Origin: Treponema maltophilum ATCC 51939
GTDB lineage: Bacteria > Spirochaetota > Spirochaetia > Treponematales > Treponemataceae
Reading direction: 5' to 3'
NCBI RefSeq assembly: GCF_000413055.1
Contig: NZ_KE332518.1
Span: 1,117,583-1,181,582, forward strand
DNA length: 64,000 nucleotides
Part shown: positions 21,308 through 30,746 of the stretch, piece by piece
Numbering within the stretch: position 1 is the stretch's first letter
Layout: the number at the start of each line of letters is the position of its first letter
Program-made: the position numbers and the translations under genes
Notes under the pieces: model-generated
Database searches by the model: none
What the model was told of the DNA's origin: nothing
What the model saw: only the letters and a program-made list of their open reading frames with translations

Positions 21308-21820
21308 ATGATTTCGTACATTGTAAAACTGCTTAAAGCGCTCAATACGAATTCGCATCCGGGAGAAATCGCTCACGCCGTTGCGATCGGGATGCTGCTC
21401 GGCTTTATGCCGAAAAATAACGCGCTGTGGTACCTGCTGTTTGTGTTTTTTCTTTTTGTGCGCGTGCATAAGGGCGCCTTGCTGCTTACGACATTGGCTG
21501 CAAGTTTACTTGCCGGACTTTTCGATCCGCTGTTCGACGCGATAGGCTATATCGTACTGACGTTTTCGCCTTTGGAGCCGGTCTATGCCGCTTTACTCGA
21601 CATTCCCTTTGTCGCTTTTACGAAATTCAACAACACGATAGTTGCGGGCTCTCTTGTATTCAGCCTGATACTGTATATTCCCGTATACATCTTGATAAGA
21701 ATTCTGGTTAAATCGTGGCGAACGCATCTTGCGCCGGCTCTTGTACGGAGTAAATTCATGCAGGCTTTTTACCAAACGCCCTTTATCGCGAAAATTACCG
21801 GCTTTTTTACCGAGGTATAA
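21308..21820 (+). CDS. TIGR03546 family membrane protein
   Basis: The 170-residue protein has three or four hydrophobic stretches and the family start SYIVKLLKALNTNSHPGEIAHAVAIGMLLGFMP. TIGR03546 proteins are uncharacterised inner-membrane proteins of a subset of outer-membrane bacteria, usually encoded beside a TIGR03545 protein, exactly as here (two-base gap to the next gene). Function is unknown. The pair has been linked only by gene neighbourhood. It follows glgA by 12 bases with GGAGAAAGT before the start. Confidence 0.85.
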   Translation: MISYIVKLLKALNTNSHPGEIAHAVAIGMLLGFMPKNNALWYLLFVFFLFVRVHKGALLLTTLAASLLAGLFDPLFDAIGYIVLTFSPLEPVYAALLDIPFVAFTKFNNTIVAGSLVFSLILYIPVYILIRILVKSWRTHLAPALVRSKFMQAFYQTPFIAKITGFFTEV

Positions 21821-21822
21821 CT

Positions 21823-24024
21823 ATGAAAAAAGAACAAAAGAAGATTCCGTCCAAAAAACTTCCGTCGATTTTTAAAAAAACATATACGGAAAAGTCGCTT
21901 GAAAAAAAACTGCTTAAAAAGCTCTATATACCCGCCGACCGCGAATTCGTTGCATCGCAGTTTTTCCCCGACGAAAAGGATCCCGCCAAACGGAGGATTG
22001 TCCGCACCGAATACGATGTAAAGGATTTTAAGCGCTTACGGATTTTAAGCAAACAAATAAGGCGGCAAAAAGGACGCTTAAACCTCGTGCCGCTTGCCGC
22101 CGCTGTTTCTTTTGTTGCAGCCGTTGTGCTTGTCGTGCTTGTATTTAAAGATCCGCTTGCAAAACGCGCTTTAACGGCGGGCTTGCAAAAAATCACGGGC
22201 GCCAAAGTCGATATCGCTTCGGTTCATGTCGGCATTTTGGATTCGTCGGTTACCGTGCGCGCTCTTGCCGCCGCCGATAAAAATTCGCCGATGAAAAACG
22301 TTTTTGAAGCGCAAAAAATCCAGCTCGATTTTAATTTAACGCAGCTTTTAAAAAAGCGTTTTGTGTGCCAAAACCTTGAAGTTTCCGGCATGGCGTTCGG
22401 AACCGAGCGCAAAACGTCGGGTGAACTTCCGGCCGCGGTAAAGAAAGCGAAAAAAGAAAAGGCGCGCGATAAAGACGACGGTAAAACGGCTTTGCTTATA
22501 AAAGAGCGTCAAAAAGATGCGCTCGAACAAAGCAAAAAAATCGTTTCGTCGATGTTTGAAAGTTTGAATCCGCAAAACTTTTTGGACAACGCGCTCAAGC
22601 AGCTGCAAACGCCCGCCGCATCGCAAAAAGCGCAGGAAACCGTCGCTCAAATTGTGGCGACATGGGAAAAGCGCCCTGCGGAACTTGAAGCCGCCGTAAA
22701 CGATTTTAGAAAAAGTTCGGAGAAAGTCGCCGCGCGCGATTATCAGGCGATTAAAGATCTTGCCGAATTGAAAGCGGCCTTGGAAGAACTGAATACTGCG
22801 ATAAAGGACGGCCAAAAGCTTGCGGCTTTGAGCGACACGACGGTTAAGGATTTGCAAAAAGACGGCAAAACCGTGCGGCTTGCGGCAAAAGAAGCTTCCG
22901 ATGCTGTAAAAAAAGATACCGATTTTGTCAACGGCGAAATCAATAAAATCCGCTCGTTTACGGTTGCCGACGGGAAAAATATTTTCGCGCAAACCGTAAA
23001 AGCCGCTTCGTACAGCGTGCTCGGAAAATACTATCCGTATGCGGAAAAAGCGCTTAATGCCGCGCTCAATTCGAACAAGGGAGCAAACAAAGACGCACAG
23101 GCAAAAAAGGCGGCAAAAAAACAAAAAGCGCGGCAAAAGGCCGGGCGGCTTCCCGGCAGAACGATCGAATACCGTGCCGACATATATCCGTCGTTTTTAA
23201 TTCAGCAAATGCTTGCAAACGGAACGGGTTTTGAAGGCCGCATAAACGATATTTCCAACGATCCTGACCGTTGGGGAAAGCCCGCGTCGTTCAGTGCCCG
23301 TTTTGACGAAAGCGCGTTTTCCGAAAACAAGCGCATGCACAGCGCAGAAGGAACCGTAAATATCGGAGAAAAACTCGACTACCCCTTATTGAAAATGCAG
23401 TATACCGGAAGCGGTTATAAAGCTTCGTTTAATCCGTCTTCGGCTTTGCAGACGCTTGACGCTCCCGCGCTCGACGTTGCAGGCGTTCCGTCTTTTGCGG
23501 GCAGGGCAAAAATACAGGCGGGCGTACGGGCCGACCGCGACGGACGTGTCGATATAGATGCGGATTTCGACTTCGACCAAGTGCGTCTTACCGCCGATTC
23601 GTTCGAACCGGATTTTATTTCGCGCATTTACAACGAATCGCTTGCGGCGGTTAAAAACATGCAGTTTAAAATCAAAGCGGAAGTTTCGCAGTCGGACTTG
23701 CTTATGGACGTTGCAAGCGACGCGGACAAGGTTTTTATCGCCGCGCTGCAAACGGGAATCAACAAAGAGCTTTCAGCCATAAAGCAAAAGTCGCTCAAAG
23801 AAGCTCAAGCCGAATTGGAAAAATACACCGGGCCTTTAAACGAAAAGCTGGGCGACTTCGGCGGCATTGAAAAAGGCGTTATGAATCAAAAACAAGCCGT
23901 CGATATGCTGCAAAAAAAGCTGGAAGAAAGCAAAGCCGAAGTTATAAAACGCATCGAGCAGGCCGGAAAAGATGCGCTCAAAGATGCGGCCGGCGGTGCG
24001 CTGAAAGGCTTATTCGGACGTTGA
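21823..24024 (+). CDS. TIGR03545 family protein, envelope-spanning AsmA-like layout
   Basis: The 733-residue protein has a basic N-terminal cytoplasmic part, one membrane segment near residues 88-107 (PLAAAVSFVAAVVLVVLVF), then a large periplasmic region. This includes AsmA/DUF748-like phrases (ITGAKVDIASVHVGILDSSV and IQLDFNLTQLL), a long Lys/Ala/Glu-rich coiled section from about 205 to 440, and a final helical segment rich in KLEESKAEV. It is paired with the TIGR03546 protein upstream. The family is uncharacterised. A role in lipid or envelope transport is suggested only by the AsmA-like layout. Confidence 0.8.
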   Translation: MKKEQKKIPSKKLPSIFKKTYTEKSLEKKLLKKLYIPADREFVASQFFPDEKDPAKRRIVRTEYDVKDFKRLRILSKQIRRQKGRLNLVPLAAAVSFVAAVVLVVLVFKDPLAKRALTAGLQKITGAKVDIASVHVGILDSSVTVRALAAADKNSPMKNVFEAQKIQLDFNLTQLLKKRFVCQNLEVSGMAFGTERKTSGELPAAVKKAKKEKARDKDDGKTALLIKERQKDALEQSKKIVSSMFESLNPQNFLDNALKQLQTPAASQKAQETVAQIVATWEKRPAELEAAVNDFRKSSEKVAARDYQAIKDLAELKAALEELNTAIKDGQKLAALSDTTVKDLQKDGKTVRLAAKEASDAVKKDTDFVNGEINKIRSFTVADGKNIFAQTVKAASYSVLGKYYPYAEKALNAALNSNKGANKDAQAKKAAKKQKARQKAGRLPGRTIEYRADIYPSFLIQQMLANGTGFEGRINDISNDPDRWGKPASFSARFDESAFSENKRMHSAEGTVNIGEKLDYPLLKMQYTGSGYKASFNPSSALQTLDAPALDVAGVPSFAGRAKIQAGVRADRDGRVDIDADFDFDQVRLTADSFEPDFISRIYNESLAAVKNMQFKIKAEVSQSDLLMDVASDADKVFIAALQTGINKELSAIKQKSLKEAQAELEKYTGPLNEKLGDFGGIEKGVMNQKQAVDMLQKKLEESKAEVIKRIEQAGKDALKDAAGGALKGLFGR

Positions 24025-24047
24025 TTAAATCGGTTTTATGATTGACT

Positions 24048-25046
24048 TTATTCGATAATGCTTTCGATAAGTTCGCTGCGGCCGAGAAGATAGAAGTTTT
24101 CGTAGAGTTTGTGCGAATCGACCCTTTGCGCAACGGCTTCCCTTGTGTACGGGATGCCGCACAGCGCTTGTTCGGCCGCCGCAATGTTTCCCGATTCGAA
24201 AAAGTCGCCGAAGATTTTACAGTCTTCGATTATGCCGTTTACGATGTTCAATTTAACTTGAACGCCGCCCGCGGCAAAGCGTTTTTTGCGCTCAATGCCG
24301 AATGCGGGCGAGCGGCCGTAATTCCATTCCCATGTGCGGAATTTGGAATCGGCGATTTGCTCTATGCGTTTTATGTCGCTTACGCCCGGTTTATAGCGCC
24401 GATCCTCCGAACGCAAAATTCCTTCAACCATGAGCGTTTTAAATGCTTCGGCCGATACGGGAACACGCAAGTGCTCGGCGACATTCGTAACGTGTTCTCG
24501 CACCGATTTTATTCCCTTTGAAATTATTTTGTCTTTCGATACGTTTAAGCTTTCGGTGAGAGCCGATAAATCCGTATCGAATAAAACGGAACCGTGGTGG
24601 ATCATCGCGTTCTGTTTGCGGTACTGAGCGTTGCCCGAAAATTTTTTGCCGCCGATCATCAAATCGTTTCTGCTGCCGAATTCCGCTTGTATGCCTATTT
24701 TTTTTAAACAATCGGCTATGGGGCGCGTAAACGACTGAAACGAGATTTCACTTTGTGCGTAATTTTTGATGATAAACGAAAACTGCCATGCGCTTTCGTC
24801 GGTGTAAATCGTTCCGCCGCCGGAATTGCGCCGTACCACGGCAATGCCGTGGTCACGCACATAAGCTTGGTTGATTTCTTCTACCGTATTTTGAAAACGC
24901 CCGACCATAAGCGTAGGCTTTGTGCGCCAAAACATAAAGAGGCTGTCGTCGCCGATGTCTTTTTCGTCCATAAAATATTCTTCGGCGGCAAAGTTAAAAC
25001 AGGGGTCGGTATTGTCGTGATCGATGTAGGTCATAGGCTGCCGCAT
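24048..25046 (-). CDS. lplA: Lipoate-protein ligase A
   Basis: The 332-residue protein has the lipoate ligase signature: DHDNTDPCFNFAAEEYFM near the start, VVRRNSGGGTIYTD near 75, IGGKKFSGNAQYRK near 130 (with the catalytic Lys) and HHGSVLFDTDL. It attaches lipoate to E2 and GcvH proteins. The C-terminal accessory domain is present. It overlaps lipA by 16 bases, so scavenging and synthesis of lipoate are encoded together. It converges with the TIGR03545 gene with a 23-base gap that shows no clear terminator hairpin. Confidence 0.95.
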   Translation of the reverse strand: MRQPMTYIDHDNTDPCFNFAAEEYFMDEKDIGDDSLFMFWRTKPTLMVGRFQNTVEEINQAYVRDHGIAVVRRNSGGGTIYTDESAWQFSFIIKNYAQSEISFQSFTRPIADCLKKIGIQAEFGSRNDLMIGGKKFSGNAQYRKQNAMIHHGSVLFDTDLSALTESLNVSKDKIISKGIKSVREHVTNVAEHLRVPVSAEAFKTLMVEGILRSEDRRYKPGVSDIKRIEQIADSKFRTWEWNYGRSPAFGIERKKRFAAGGVQVKLNIVNGIIEDCKIFGDFFESGNIAAAEQALCGIPYTREAVAQRVDSHKLYENFYLLGRSELIESIIE

Positions 25047-25885
25047 AAAAACGCTTCGGCGGCGTTGTAAGAACTGCGCACAAAGGGCGCGCTTGCAACG
25101 TAGCGGAAGCCTTTTTGCATTCCCGTTTCTTTGTATTTTTTAAATTGATCGGGGTGAACGTATTCGGCGACCGCAATGTGATTCGGAGTGGGGCGCAGGT
25201 ATTGGCCTATTGTCAAAATATCGCAGCCTGTATCCAATACGTCATCCATCAGCTTAAAAACTTCGTCTTCGGTTTCGCCCAAGCCGACCATAATACCGGT
25301 TTTTGTAATGGCCGCATATGTTTCTTTTGCGTAGCGCAGCACGTCAAGCGATCGGCGGTACTTTGCCTGCGGACGTACGGTAGGGTACAGCCGCTCGACG
25401 GTTTCCATATTGTGATTCAATACGTCCGGCTTTGCGCTAAGCACGATGTCGAGCAGTTCGGGTTTTGCATGCATATCGGGAATAAGCACTTCGACTTTTA
25501 CGTCCGGGCAAAGCGATTTTATCGCCCGAATCGTGTGCGCAAAGTGAGCGGCGCCTTCGTCGGGCAAATCGTCGCGGGTAACGCTCGTAATAACCGAATA
25601 CTTCAGCCGCAGCTTTTCAACGGCTTGAGCGACATGTTCCGGTTCGGCGGGATCCGGCGCAAGGGGGCTGCCGCTTTCGACATTGCAAAAGGGGCAGTTC
25701 CTTGTACACCTGCTTCCCAGTATCATAAAAGTTGCGGTTCCCTTTTTGTAGCATTCGCCCAAATTGGGGCAATTCGCTTCGCGGCACACCGTGTTGAGCG
25801 AATACTTTTTCATCAAAAGGGAAACTTCGGAATGAGAAGTTTCGGTATATTTTAACTTCAGCCATTCGGGCTTTCGTGCGTACAT
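25031..25885 (-). CDS. lipA: Lipoyl synthase
   Basis: The 284-residue radical SAM enzyme has both iron-sulfur sites: CREANCPNLGEC (auxiliary cluster) near residue 34 and RCTRNCPFC (CxxxCxxC) near 59, plus the conserved C-terminal Ser pair in FVRSSYNAAEAF. It inserts two sulfurs into octanoyl groups on lipoyl domains. No lipB is next to it; the ligase gene downstream may supply the octanoyl transfer. The gap to the P83/100 gene upstream is 29 bases. Confidence 0.96.
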   Translation of the reverse strand: MYARKPEWLKLKYTETSHSEVSLLMKKYSLNTVCREANCPNLGECYKKGTATFMILGSRCTRNCPFCNVESGSPLAPDPAEPEHVAQAVEKLRLKYSVITSVTRDDLPDEGAAHFAHTIRAIKSLCPDVKVEVLIPDMHAKPELLDIVLSAKPDVLNHNMETVERLYPTVRPQAKYRRSLDVLRYAKETYAAITKTGIMVGLGETEDEVFKLMDDVLDTGCDILTIGQYLRPTPNHIAVAEYVHPDQFKKYKETGMQKGFRYVASAPFVRSSYNAAEAFLCGSL

Positions 25886-25914
25886 AAAAAATCGCGCATG
25901 CGGCCGGAATGTTT

Positions 25915-27600
25915 TTATTCAATTCCCTGTAAATCGTCGGCTTTCAGCAATTTGGCAAAACCGTAGGTATCGGTTACCATAACGCCGTCGGCGGTAACGG
26001 TGATCGGAGTTGCCGGCATAACCGCTACGTTCGATTTTAAAACCTGTTTTAAATTGCCGTCGTATTTTGCGGCAACATAGTTTTTCCCGTCCTGAATGAC
26101 GACGTAGTAAAACGCTCCGTCTTTTACGAGTACCGAATTTGCTGCAAGGATTTCATCGCTTTGGGCGACTATTTCCATATTTTTTTCGTCGAGCTTTACG
26201 AGCCTGACTGCCGCATTGCCGCCTGTTTTTCCCGCAACGGCGATATATTCTTTTCCCGCAGGATAGACAACGCGGTTTCTGATAACCGTAACCGGCGATT
26301 CTTTTACCGTGCGGCCCGTTTTTTTATCGACAAGCACCAAGCCGGAAAGCTGCTCTTTTTCGTCGGTAATCTTTAAGCCGTAGGCGGCATTTATAATTGC
26401 ATCCAAACCGGCGCTTTCGCGGATAAGCTGCTGCTGATCTTTGGCGATTTCTATGCGCTCTTTTTGAGCTTCCGACTGTTTTTTATCGGCGATAATCTGT
26501 TCGGCTTCGGCTTTCTTTACAAGCGTATCGGCCTTTTTTTCGGCCGTATCGGCTTTCTGTTCGGCTTCGCCGGCCTTCTTTTCTGCCGTATCGGCTTTCT
26601 TTTCGGCTTCGGCAACTTTTTCCTGCTGCTTTGCAGCTTCTTTTTTAGTTTCGGCAGCCTTTTTTTGTGCCTCGGCATCTTTAGGATTTTCCGCAGCCTT
26701 TTGTTTGGCGGTTTCCGCTTCTTTTTTAGCTTCTTCCAGCTTTTGCTTTTCGACGGTTACGACTTTTTTAGCTTCGGTCGCTTCTTTTTTAGCTTCGGTC
26801 GCTTCTTTTTTAGCTTCGGTTGCTTCCTTTTTAGCTTCGGTTGCCTGTTTTTGCGACTGCTCGGCTTTTGCCTGAGATTTTTCGGCTTCTTTTTCCTTTA
26901 TCGTTACCATGCTTTTGCGTTGTTCGATATTTTTATCCGGCTCTTTTTTCATCGATTCGATGACTTTCGTATCCGAAATGACGCTCGTATCGACCGTGCT
27001 CAGGCCGCCTGAACGTACATCGGACAACGGAATAACGATCTGAGTTTTGCCGGGCCATTCGGCATAGTTGAGCGCAAGGCCGGCTTTATCGGCCGTTAAG
27101 TTTTTCGTAACGACGGTTTTATATTTTTGTTTAAAAACATCAAGTTTACCGCGGTATACCGCGTTGTACACGGTCACAAATACGGCAAGCGTTTGCGAAT
27201 CTTTCCGGCTGTAGCCGTACGCGCTTTCCAAATATGCGGCGATAATGCGGCGCAAATTGTCGATGTGATCCACGATAGCCTGCTCGCCTAAAATCAATAT
27301 GTCCGCGTCGAGTTTTTCGGTTGTTGAAGGATCGACCGCGTGGATAACATAATAGCGCGATGCTTGTCCGGCCCTGCTTTCGCGGGCTGAATTTGCGGAT
27401 ATGCTGCCGCCCAATCCGGAGCCGATGCTGCGGATTTGTTCTACGGTATTTATAATTTGATGGGGCCCCGTATAGTTGATAAATACGACTGAATTGGCGC
27501 CTGCCGATTGCAGTTCCGCTCGGTCGACTTCCAGTGCCGATGCGAAAAATGCGGTGCCTGCAAAAAATACTGCGGCAACAAAGAAAACAAGTTTTTTCAT
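25915..27600 (-). CDS. P83/100 family protein with coiled-coil repeats
   Basis: The 561-residue protein begins MKKLVFFVAAVFFAGTAFFA and SA, a signal peptide. The N-terminal region (residues 23-210) has the P83/100 pattern, with YTGPHQIINTVEQIRSIG and LNYAEWPGKTQIVIPLSD. From about 225 to 395 it is a Lys/Glu/Ala coiled coil with about four near-perfect ATEAKKE heptads and related repeats. The C-terminal 140 residues look like a beta-structured domain (VLVDKKTGRTV, VRLVKLDEKNM). The family is named for the Borrelia antigen and is widespread in treponemes; it is probably periplasmic. Its molecular function is unknown. Confidence 0.85.
   Translation of the reverse strand: MKKLVFFVAAVFFAGTAFFASALEVDRAELQSAGANSVVFINYTGPHQIINTVEQIRSIGSGLGGSISANSARESRAGQASRYYVIHAVDPSTTEKLDADILILGEQAIVDHIDNLRRIIAAYLESAYGYSRKDSQTLAVFVTVYNAVYRGKLDVFKQKYKTVVTKNLTADKAGLALNYAEWPGKTQIVIPLSDVRSGGLSTVDTSVISDTKVIESMKKEPDKNIEQRKSMVTIKEKEAEKSQAKAEQSQKQATEAKKEATEAKKEATEAKKEATEAKKVVTVEKQKLEEAKKEAETAKQKAAENPKDAEAQKKAAETKKEAAKQQEKVAEAEKKADTAEKKAGEAEQKADTAEKKADTLVKKAEAEQIIADKKQSEAQKERIEIAKDQQQLIRESAGLDAIINAAYGLKITDEKEQLSGLVLVDKKTGRTVKESPVTVIRNRVVYPAGKEYIAVAGKTGGNAAVRLVKLDEKNMEIVAQSDEILAANSVLVKDGAFYYVVIQDGKNYVAAKYDGNLKQVLKSNVAVMPATPITVTADGVMVTDTYGFAKLLKADDLQGIE
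26764..26844. repeat. 21-bp tandem repeat inside the P83/100 gene
   Basis: About four head-to-tail copies of a 21-base unit (core TTTTTTAGCTTCGGT plus CGCTTC on the plus strand) encode the repeated heptad KEATEAK. The copies differ at only one or two bases, which points to recent slippage. Copy number is likely variable between strains. Confidence 0.75.
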
Positions 27601-27655
27601 ACATTCCTCCGAACTTTATCAGTATAATGCAAAAGAGCGTAAAGCGCTAGTCCTT

Positions 27656-29524
27656 TTACTTTGTTTTGCCGGGATTTTCAAGTTCTATAAAGCGGAGCAT
27701 AACCGCGCGGACTTTTTGCTGCAGTATTCCTTTGGTGCCGGAAAACATATCCGACAAGACGGCTTTTCCCCGTTTTATAAAAGCGGGGCGGCCCATGTAG
27801 CGGCAGATTTCGTATACGGCTTCGGCCAATTCAACCAAAGCGGCGTCGCCGAGTTTTGTCCGTTTAGACAAATACACATGTTCGATGGATGCAAGCATTT
27901 TTCCGTCCGGATCGTAACCGATGCCGCCGGCGGCCCGCAAAGTCGCCGCGATCAAAACGGGATCTTCTTCGCGCTGTAAAAACAGCGGAACGGCGTAGTT
28001 AAAATCCGTCGTTTCAAAATGCTCGATAAGAAAAAGCGTATTGTTTTTTTCGGTGACGTTTGCCGAGCGGGTGTTTGACGAAAGGTATTCGTCCGAATAG
28101 TCGGCCACGGCATTTTCTATACGCCTTTTATAACCGTATTCTTTTATGCCGAAATCGCCCGAACGCAAACTTTCTGCAATATCGGCGACGCTTTCGTACC
28201 GCGCATCCGCAACCGTTTTTCCGTTTTCCTGCGCGCGCGATTTTATGCTGTTCGTAAAGGCGCCGTATGTTTGCGCCGTTTGCGGTCTGAACTCGTATTT
28301 TTCGGCCGGAAGCTCTTCGTTTTTATTGAGCAAAGAATAGGCCGTAACAACCCATTTATCGTTGCAGACGATCAAATGAAGCGAGGGCGTAATAATCGGA
28401 AAGCGACTGCCGCTTTCGGTGCGTATTATTTTTTCGCGTAAAATTTTTCCGGCTTCCGTTTTTGTGCCCGCCGCGGCATAAGAAACGGCGTAGCTTTGCG
28501 AACTTGACGTTGCGGCAAAAAGGTAGGAAGTTCCGTCGAAAAACGAAAAAAAGTTTTTTCCCGCTCTGAGCTTGTTGTTTTTTACGCTCCACAAAATTTT
28601 GCGTGTTTTAAAGTCATATTCGCACAAGCTCGAATCCGAATACAGCACGCAAAAACCGTCGCTCCCCGGTACAATCAATTCCGGAACGGAACCGCTTTTC
28701 GAAGGCGGAATCGACCAGAGGGTTTGCGTAGTTGCTCCGGTATCCGAATCGACGGCGTTTTTTAAAGCGGAAGCCGCACCGGCTTTGGGGGCGGGGGGCG
28801 GGACAACGGCCGCACAGCCGACCGTTCCCGTCGTAAAGCCGATAACGGGGCCGTTTACATGCGGAAAAATCGAAGATATTTTTGCGGTAAACACGATATC
28901 TTCAAGCTTTTCGCCGTAGGGCGACAAGCGTATTCCCATACTCGCCCCGTTTTTTGTCGCGGCGGGAATATACAGTAAACTGCCGTCGTTCATTTCCGTA
29001 AGCGGAAAGTCGGAAGATTCGGGAAGCGGAATGCTCCATTTGCGCGTTCCGCGGGTACCGTAACAGCTTACCGAATTTTTCCCGGCAATAAAAACCCGAC
29101 CGTCGCGGCCGGCAAGCGGTTCTCCGGCAGCTTTTTCTTCCAATTCGGTTTGCCACAGCATAATTCCGTCGGGACTGTATAAGGCAAGCTTTTTTCCCGA
29201 CGACGAAACAAGGTATATAAAATCTTTGTCGGTAACGCAGTACCACTGTGAAGGCATATCGGGCAGACTGCGCCGCCAAATGACGGTACCGGTTCCCGTA
29301 CACGCGCTTAAAATCCGTCCTTCGCTTATGCTCACAAATCCGTAGCTTGTCCGCTTGGGAGAAGATACCGCATCGCCTCCCAAAACGGACTGCCATTCGC
29401 TTTCGGTGACGGTGTCGATTTGTGCGGACAGCGGAGGGCATACCGAAAGGGCAAAAATTACGGTAAAAATCGTCATCGGTAAAAAATAAACGGCACAATT
29501 CCCGCGTTTTTTTATATTCATCAC
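27656..29524 (-). CDS. Secreted PQQ-like beta-propeller protein
   Basis: The 622-residue product has an N-terminal signal sequence (YFLPMTIFTVIFALSVCPPL, then SAQ). The first 350 residues carry propeller-type repeats: GTVIWRRSL, GIMLWQTEL, GTRKWSIPL and RKILWSVKN, each the W-containing strand of PQQ/quinoprotein-like blades. The C-terminal part contains a helical region with LEHFETTDFNYAVPLFL and AEAVYEICRY, reminiscent of HEAT-type repeats. It starts four bases inside the rlmD stop region and lies upstream of the P83/100 gene. A periplasmic scaffold role is plausible. No enzymatic motif is visible. Confidence 0.65.
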   Translation of the reverse strand: MMNIKKRGNCAVYFLPMTIFTVIFALSVCPPLSAQIDTVTESEWQSVLGGDAVSSPKRTSYGFVSISEGRILSACTGTGTVIWRRSLPDMPSQWYCVTDKDFIYLVSSSGKKLALYSPDGIMLWQTELEEKAAGEPLAGRDGRVFIAGKNSVSCYGTRGTRKWSIPLPESSDFPLTEMNDGSLLYIPAATKNGASMGIRLSPYGEKLEDIVFTAKISSIFPHVNGPVIGFTTGTVGCAAVVPPPAPKAGAASALKNAVDSDTGATTQTLWSIPPSKSGSVPELIVPGSDGFCVLYSDSSLCEYDFKTRKILWSVKNNKLRAGKNFFSFFDGTSYLFAATSSSQSYAVSYAAAGTKTEAGKILREKIIRTESGSRFPIITPSLHLIVCNDKWVVTAYSLLNKNEELPAEKYEFRPQTAQTYGAFTNSIKSRAQENGKTVADARYESVADIAESLRSGDFGIKEYGYKRRIENAVADYSDEYLSSNTRSANVTEKNNTLFLIEHFETTDFNYAVPLFLQREEDPVLIAATLRAAGGIGYDPDGKMLASIEHVYLSKRTKLGDAALVELAEAVYEICRYMGRPAFIKRGKAVLSDMFSGTKGILQQKVRAVMLRFIELENPGKTK

Positions 29525-30708
29525 AATTTCCTTTCCGGTTTATTTTTTGTAAAAGTCAAACGGGCAAGCGTTTCAATATGGGACGTTTGCGGATAAAAAT
29601 CAAGCAGGTAAAAATCGCTTATTGTATAACCTGCGCAAAGGAGCTTTTTCAAATCGCGCGCGTGAGTTGCAGGATCGCAGGAAAGCGACCGAATGACGGG
29701 AGGCTTTGCCGCGCACAGATAATCGATCACGGCGCTTTCGATTCCCGTACGCGGGGGATCGACGATTACCGCATCGAAGAGGCCTGCCGTTCCCGCATAG
29801 CGTTTTGCCCAAACTTTTCCGTGCATTGCGCGCGTAAGAGGAGCTTCGGCGATACCGTTTTCTTTGTAAGTGCGTTTTGCGAGCGCAAGCGGCTTTTCGT
29901 CGGATTCGACAATCGTAACTTCTTCGAATTTATCGGCGGCAAAGAGGGAAAGAACGCCCGTTCCGCCGTACATGTCGAGCAGGCGTTTGCCGCACAAGCC
30001 GTCGGTAATGAGGGGAAGGGCTTGTTCGAGCACAAAAAGATTCGATTGAAAAAATCCGTTTACGTCAAAAAAAATGCGCTTTCCGGCTATATCGACCGAC
30101 CGCACCGTTTGCGCATCGCGCCCCGTAACGACCGTGTCGCCTGCGGCACATACGCTTACGCGTTCGGCCGGAACGGGAAAAACGGCGGATTTTTTTAAAG
30201 TATTTTTATAACGCAAAAAATCGCGCAACACGGGAACGGCGCACGGACAATCGTCGATAAAAACAACCGAATCGGCGTTCCGCTTTTTTAATCCGCCGTT
30301 ATGAAGCTGAAAACGGCTGCGGTATTCTTTTTCGGGTCCGGAAACGATTTTGATGTCGGGCAGCGGCGGAAAAGCGACATCGCCTTCGTGCGGTACGGAG
30401 CCGAACGAACGCGCAAGCAATTCTTCTACAATACGCTTTTTCAGTTCGAGCTGTAAAGCGTAATCGGCATGTTGAAAATTGCATCCGCCGCAGATACCGT
30501 AAAAATCGCAAAAAGCTTTGCGCCGCGCGGCATCGGGGATAAGGATTTTTTTTACAAGCGCCCGGTCGTAGTCTTTTCTTGAAACGACCGTTTCGACTTC
30601 GGCTTTTTCGCCGGGTAAAATTCCGCCTTCAATAAAGACCGTTTTCCCGTCGATTTTTGCGATGCAGTCTCCCCCAAAAACCATTTTTTGTGCTATAATG
30701 CAATTCAC
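29521..30708 (-). CDS. rlmD: 23S rRNA (uracil-C5) methyltransferase, RlmD/TrmA family
   Basis: The protein has an N-terminal TRAM domain (QKMVFGGDCIAKIDGKTVFI), an iron-sulfur motif CDFYGICGGCNFQH, the SAM site LLDMYGGTGVLSLFA and the catalytic Cys in SLSCDPATHARDL. It converts a uridine of 23S rRNA to 5-methyluridine. I place the start at the GTG ending at 30708: the extended -10 TGCTATACT (30723-30715) ends six bases before it and no Shine-Dalgarno exists, so the mRNA is probably leaderless. A longer frame to 30765 would extend through the promoter. Whether the target is U1939 or U747 is not decided here. Confidence 0.88.
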   Translation of the reverse strand: MNCIIAQKMVFGGDCIAKIDGKTVFIEGGILPGEKAEVETVVSRKDYDRALVKKILIPDAARRKAFCDFYGICGGCNFQHADYALQLELKKRIVEELLARSFGSVPHEGDVAFPPLPDIKIVSGPEKEYRSRFQLHNGGLKKRNADSVVFIDDCPCAVPVLRDFLRYKNTLKKSAVFPVPAERVSVCAAGDTVVTGRDAQTVRSVDIAGKRIFFDVNGFFQSNLFVLEQALPLITDGLCGKRLLDMYGGTGVLSLFAADKFEEVTIVESDEKPLALAKRTYKENGIAEAPLTRAMHGKVWAKRYAGTAGLFDAVIVDPPRTGIESAVIDYLCAAKPPVIRSLSCDPATHARDLKKLLCAGYTISDFYLLDFYPQTSHIETLARLTFTKNKPERKL

Positions 30709-30741
30709 GACAAAAGTATAGCAAAAATTGCAAGGTAGGAA
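30691..30741. promoter_or_regulatory. Divergent promoters of rlmD and the lipase-like gene
   Basis: Rightwards, TGCTATAAT at 30691-30699 is an extended consensus -10, followed by the ribosome site AAGGTAGGAAAAG before the ATG at 30747. Leftwards, TGCTATACT occupies 30723-30715. The two -10 elements overlap opposite transcripts, so expression of one may interfere with the other. Part of the rlmD coding start lies within the rightward promoter. Confidence 0.55.
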
Positions 30742-30746
30742 AAGAT

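Noticed and set aside
22348-23136. Long minus-strand frame opposite the TIGR03545 gene
   Set aside because: It is the shadow of Lys/Ala-rich codons in the plus-strand gene; Phe/Arg-rich sequence, no start site or family.
26464-27012. Phe/Gly-rich plus-strand frame opposite the P83/100 gene
   Set aside because: It is the antisense of the Lys/Glu/Ala coiled-coil repeats.
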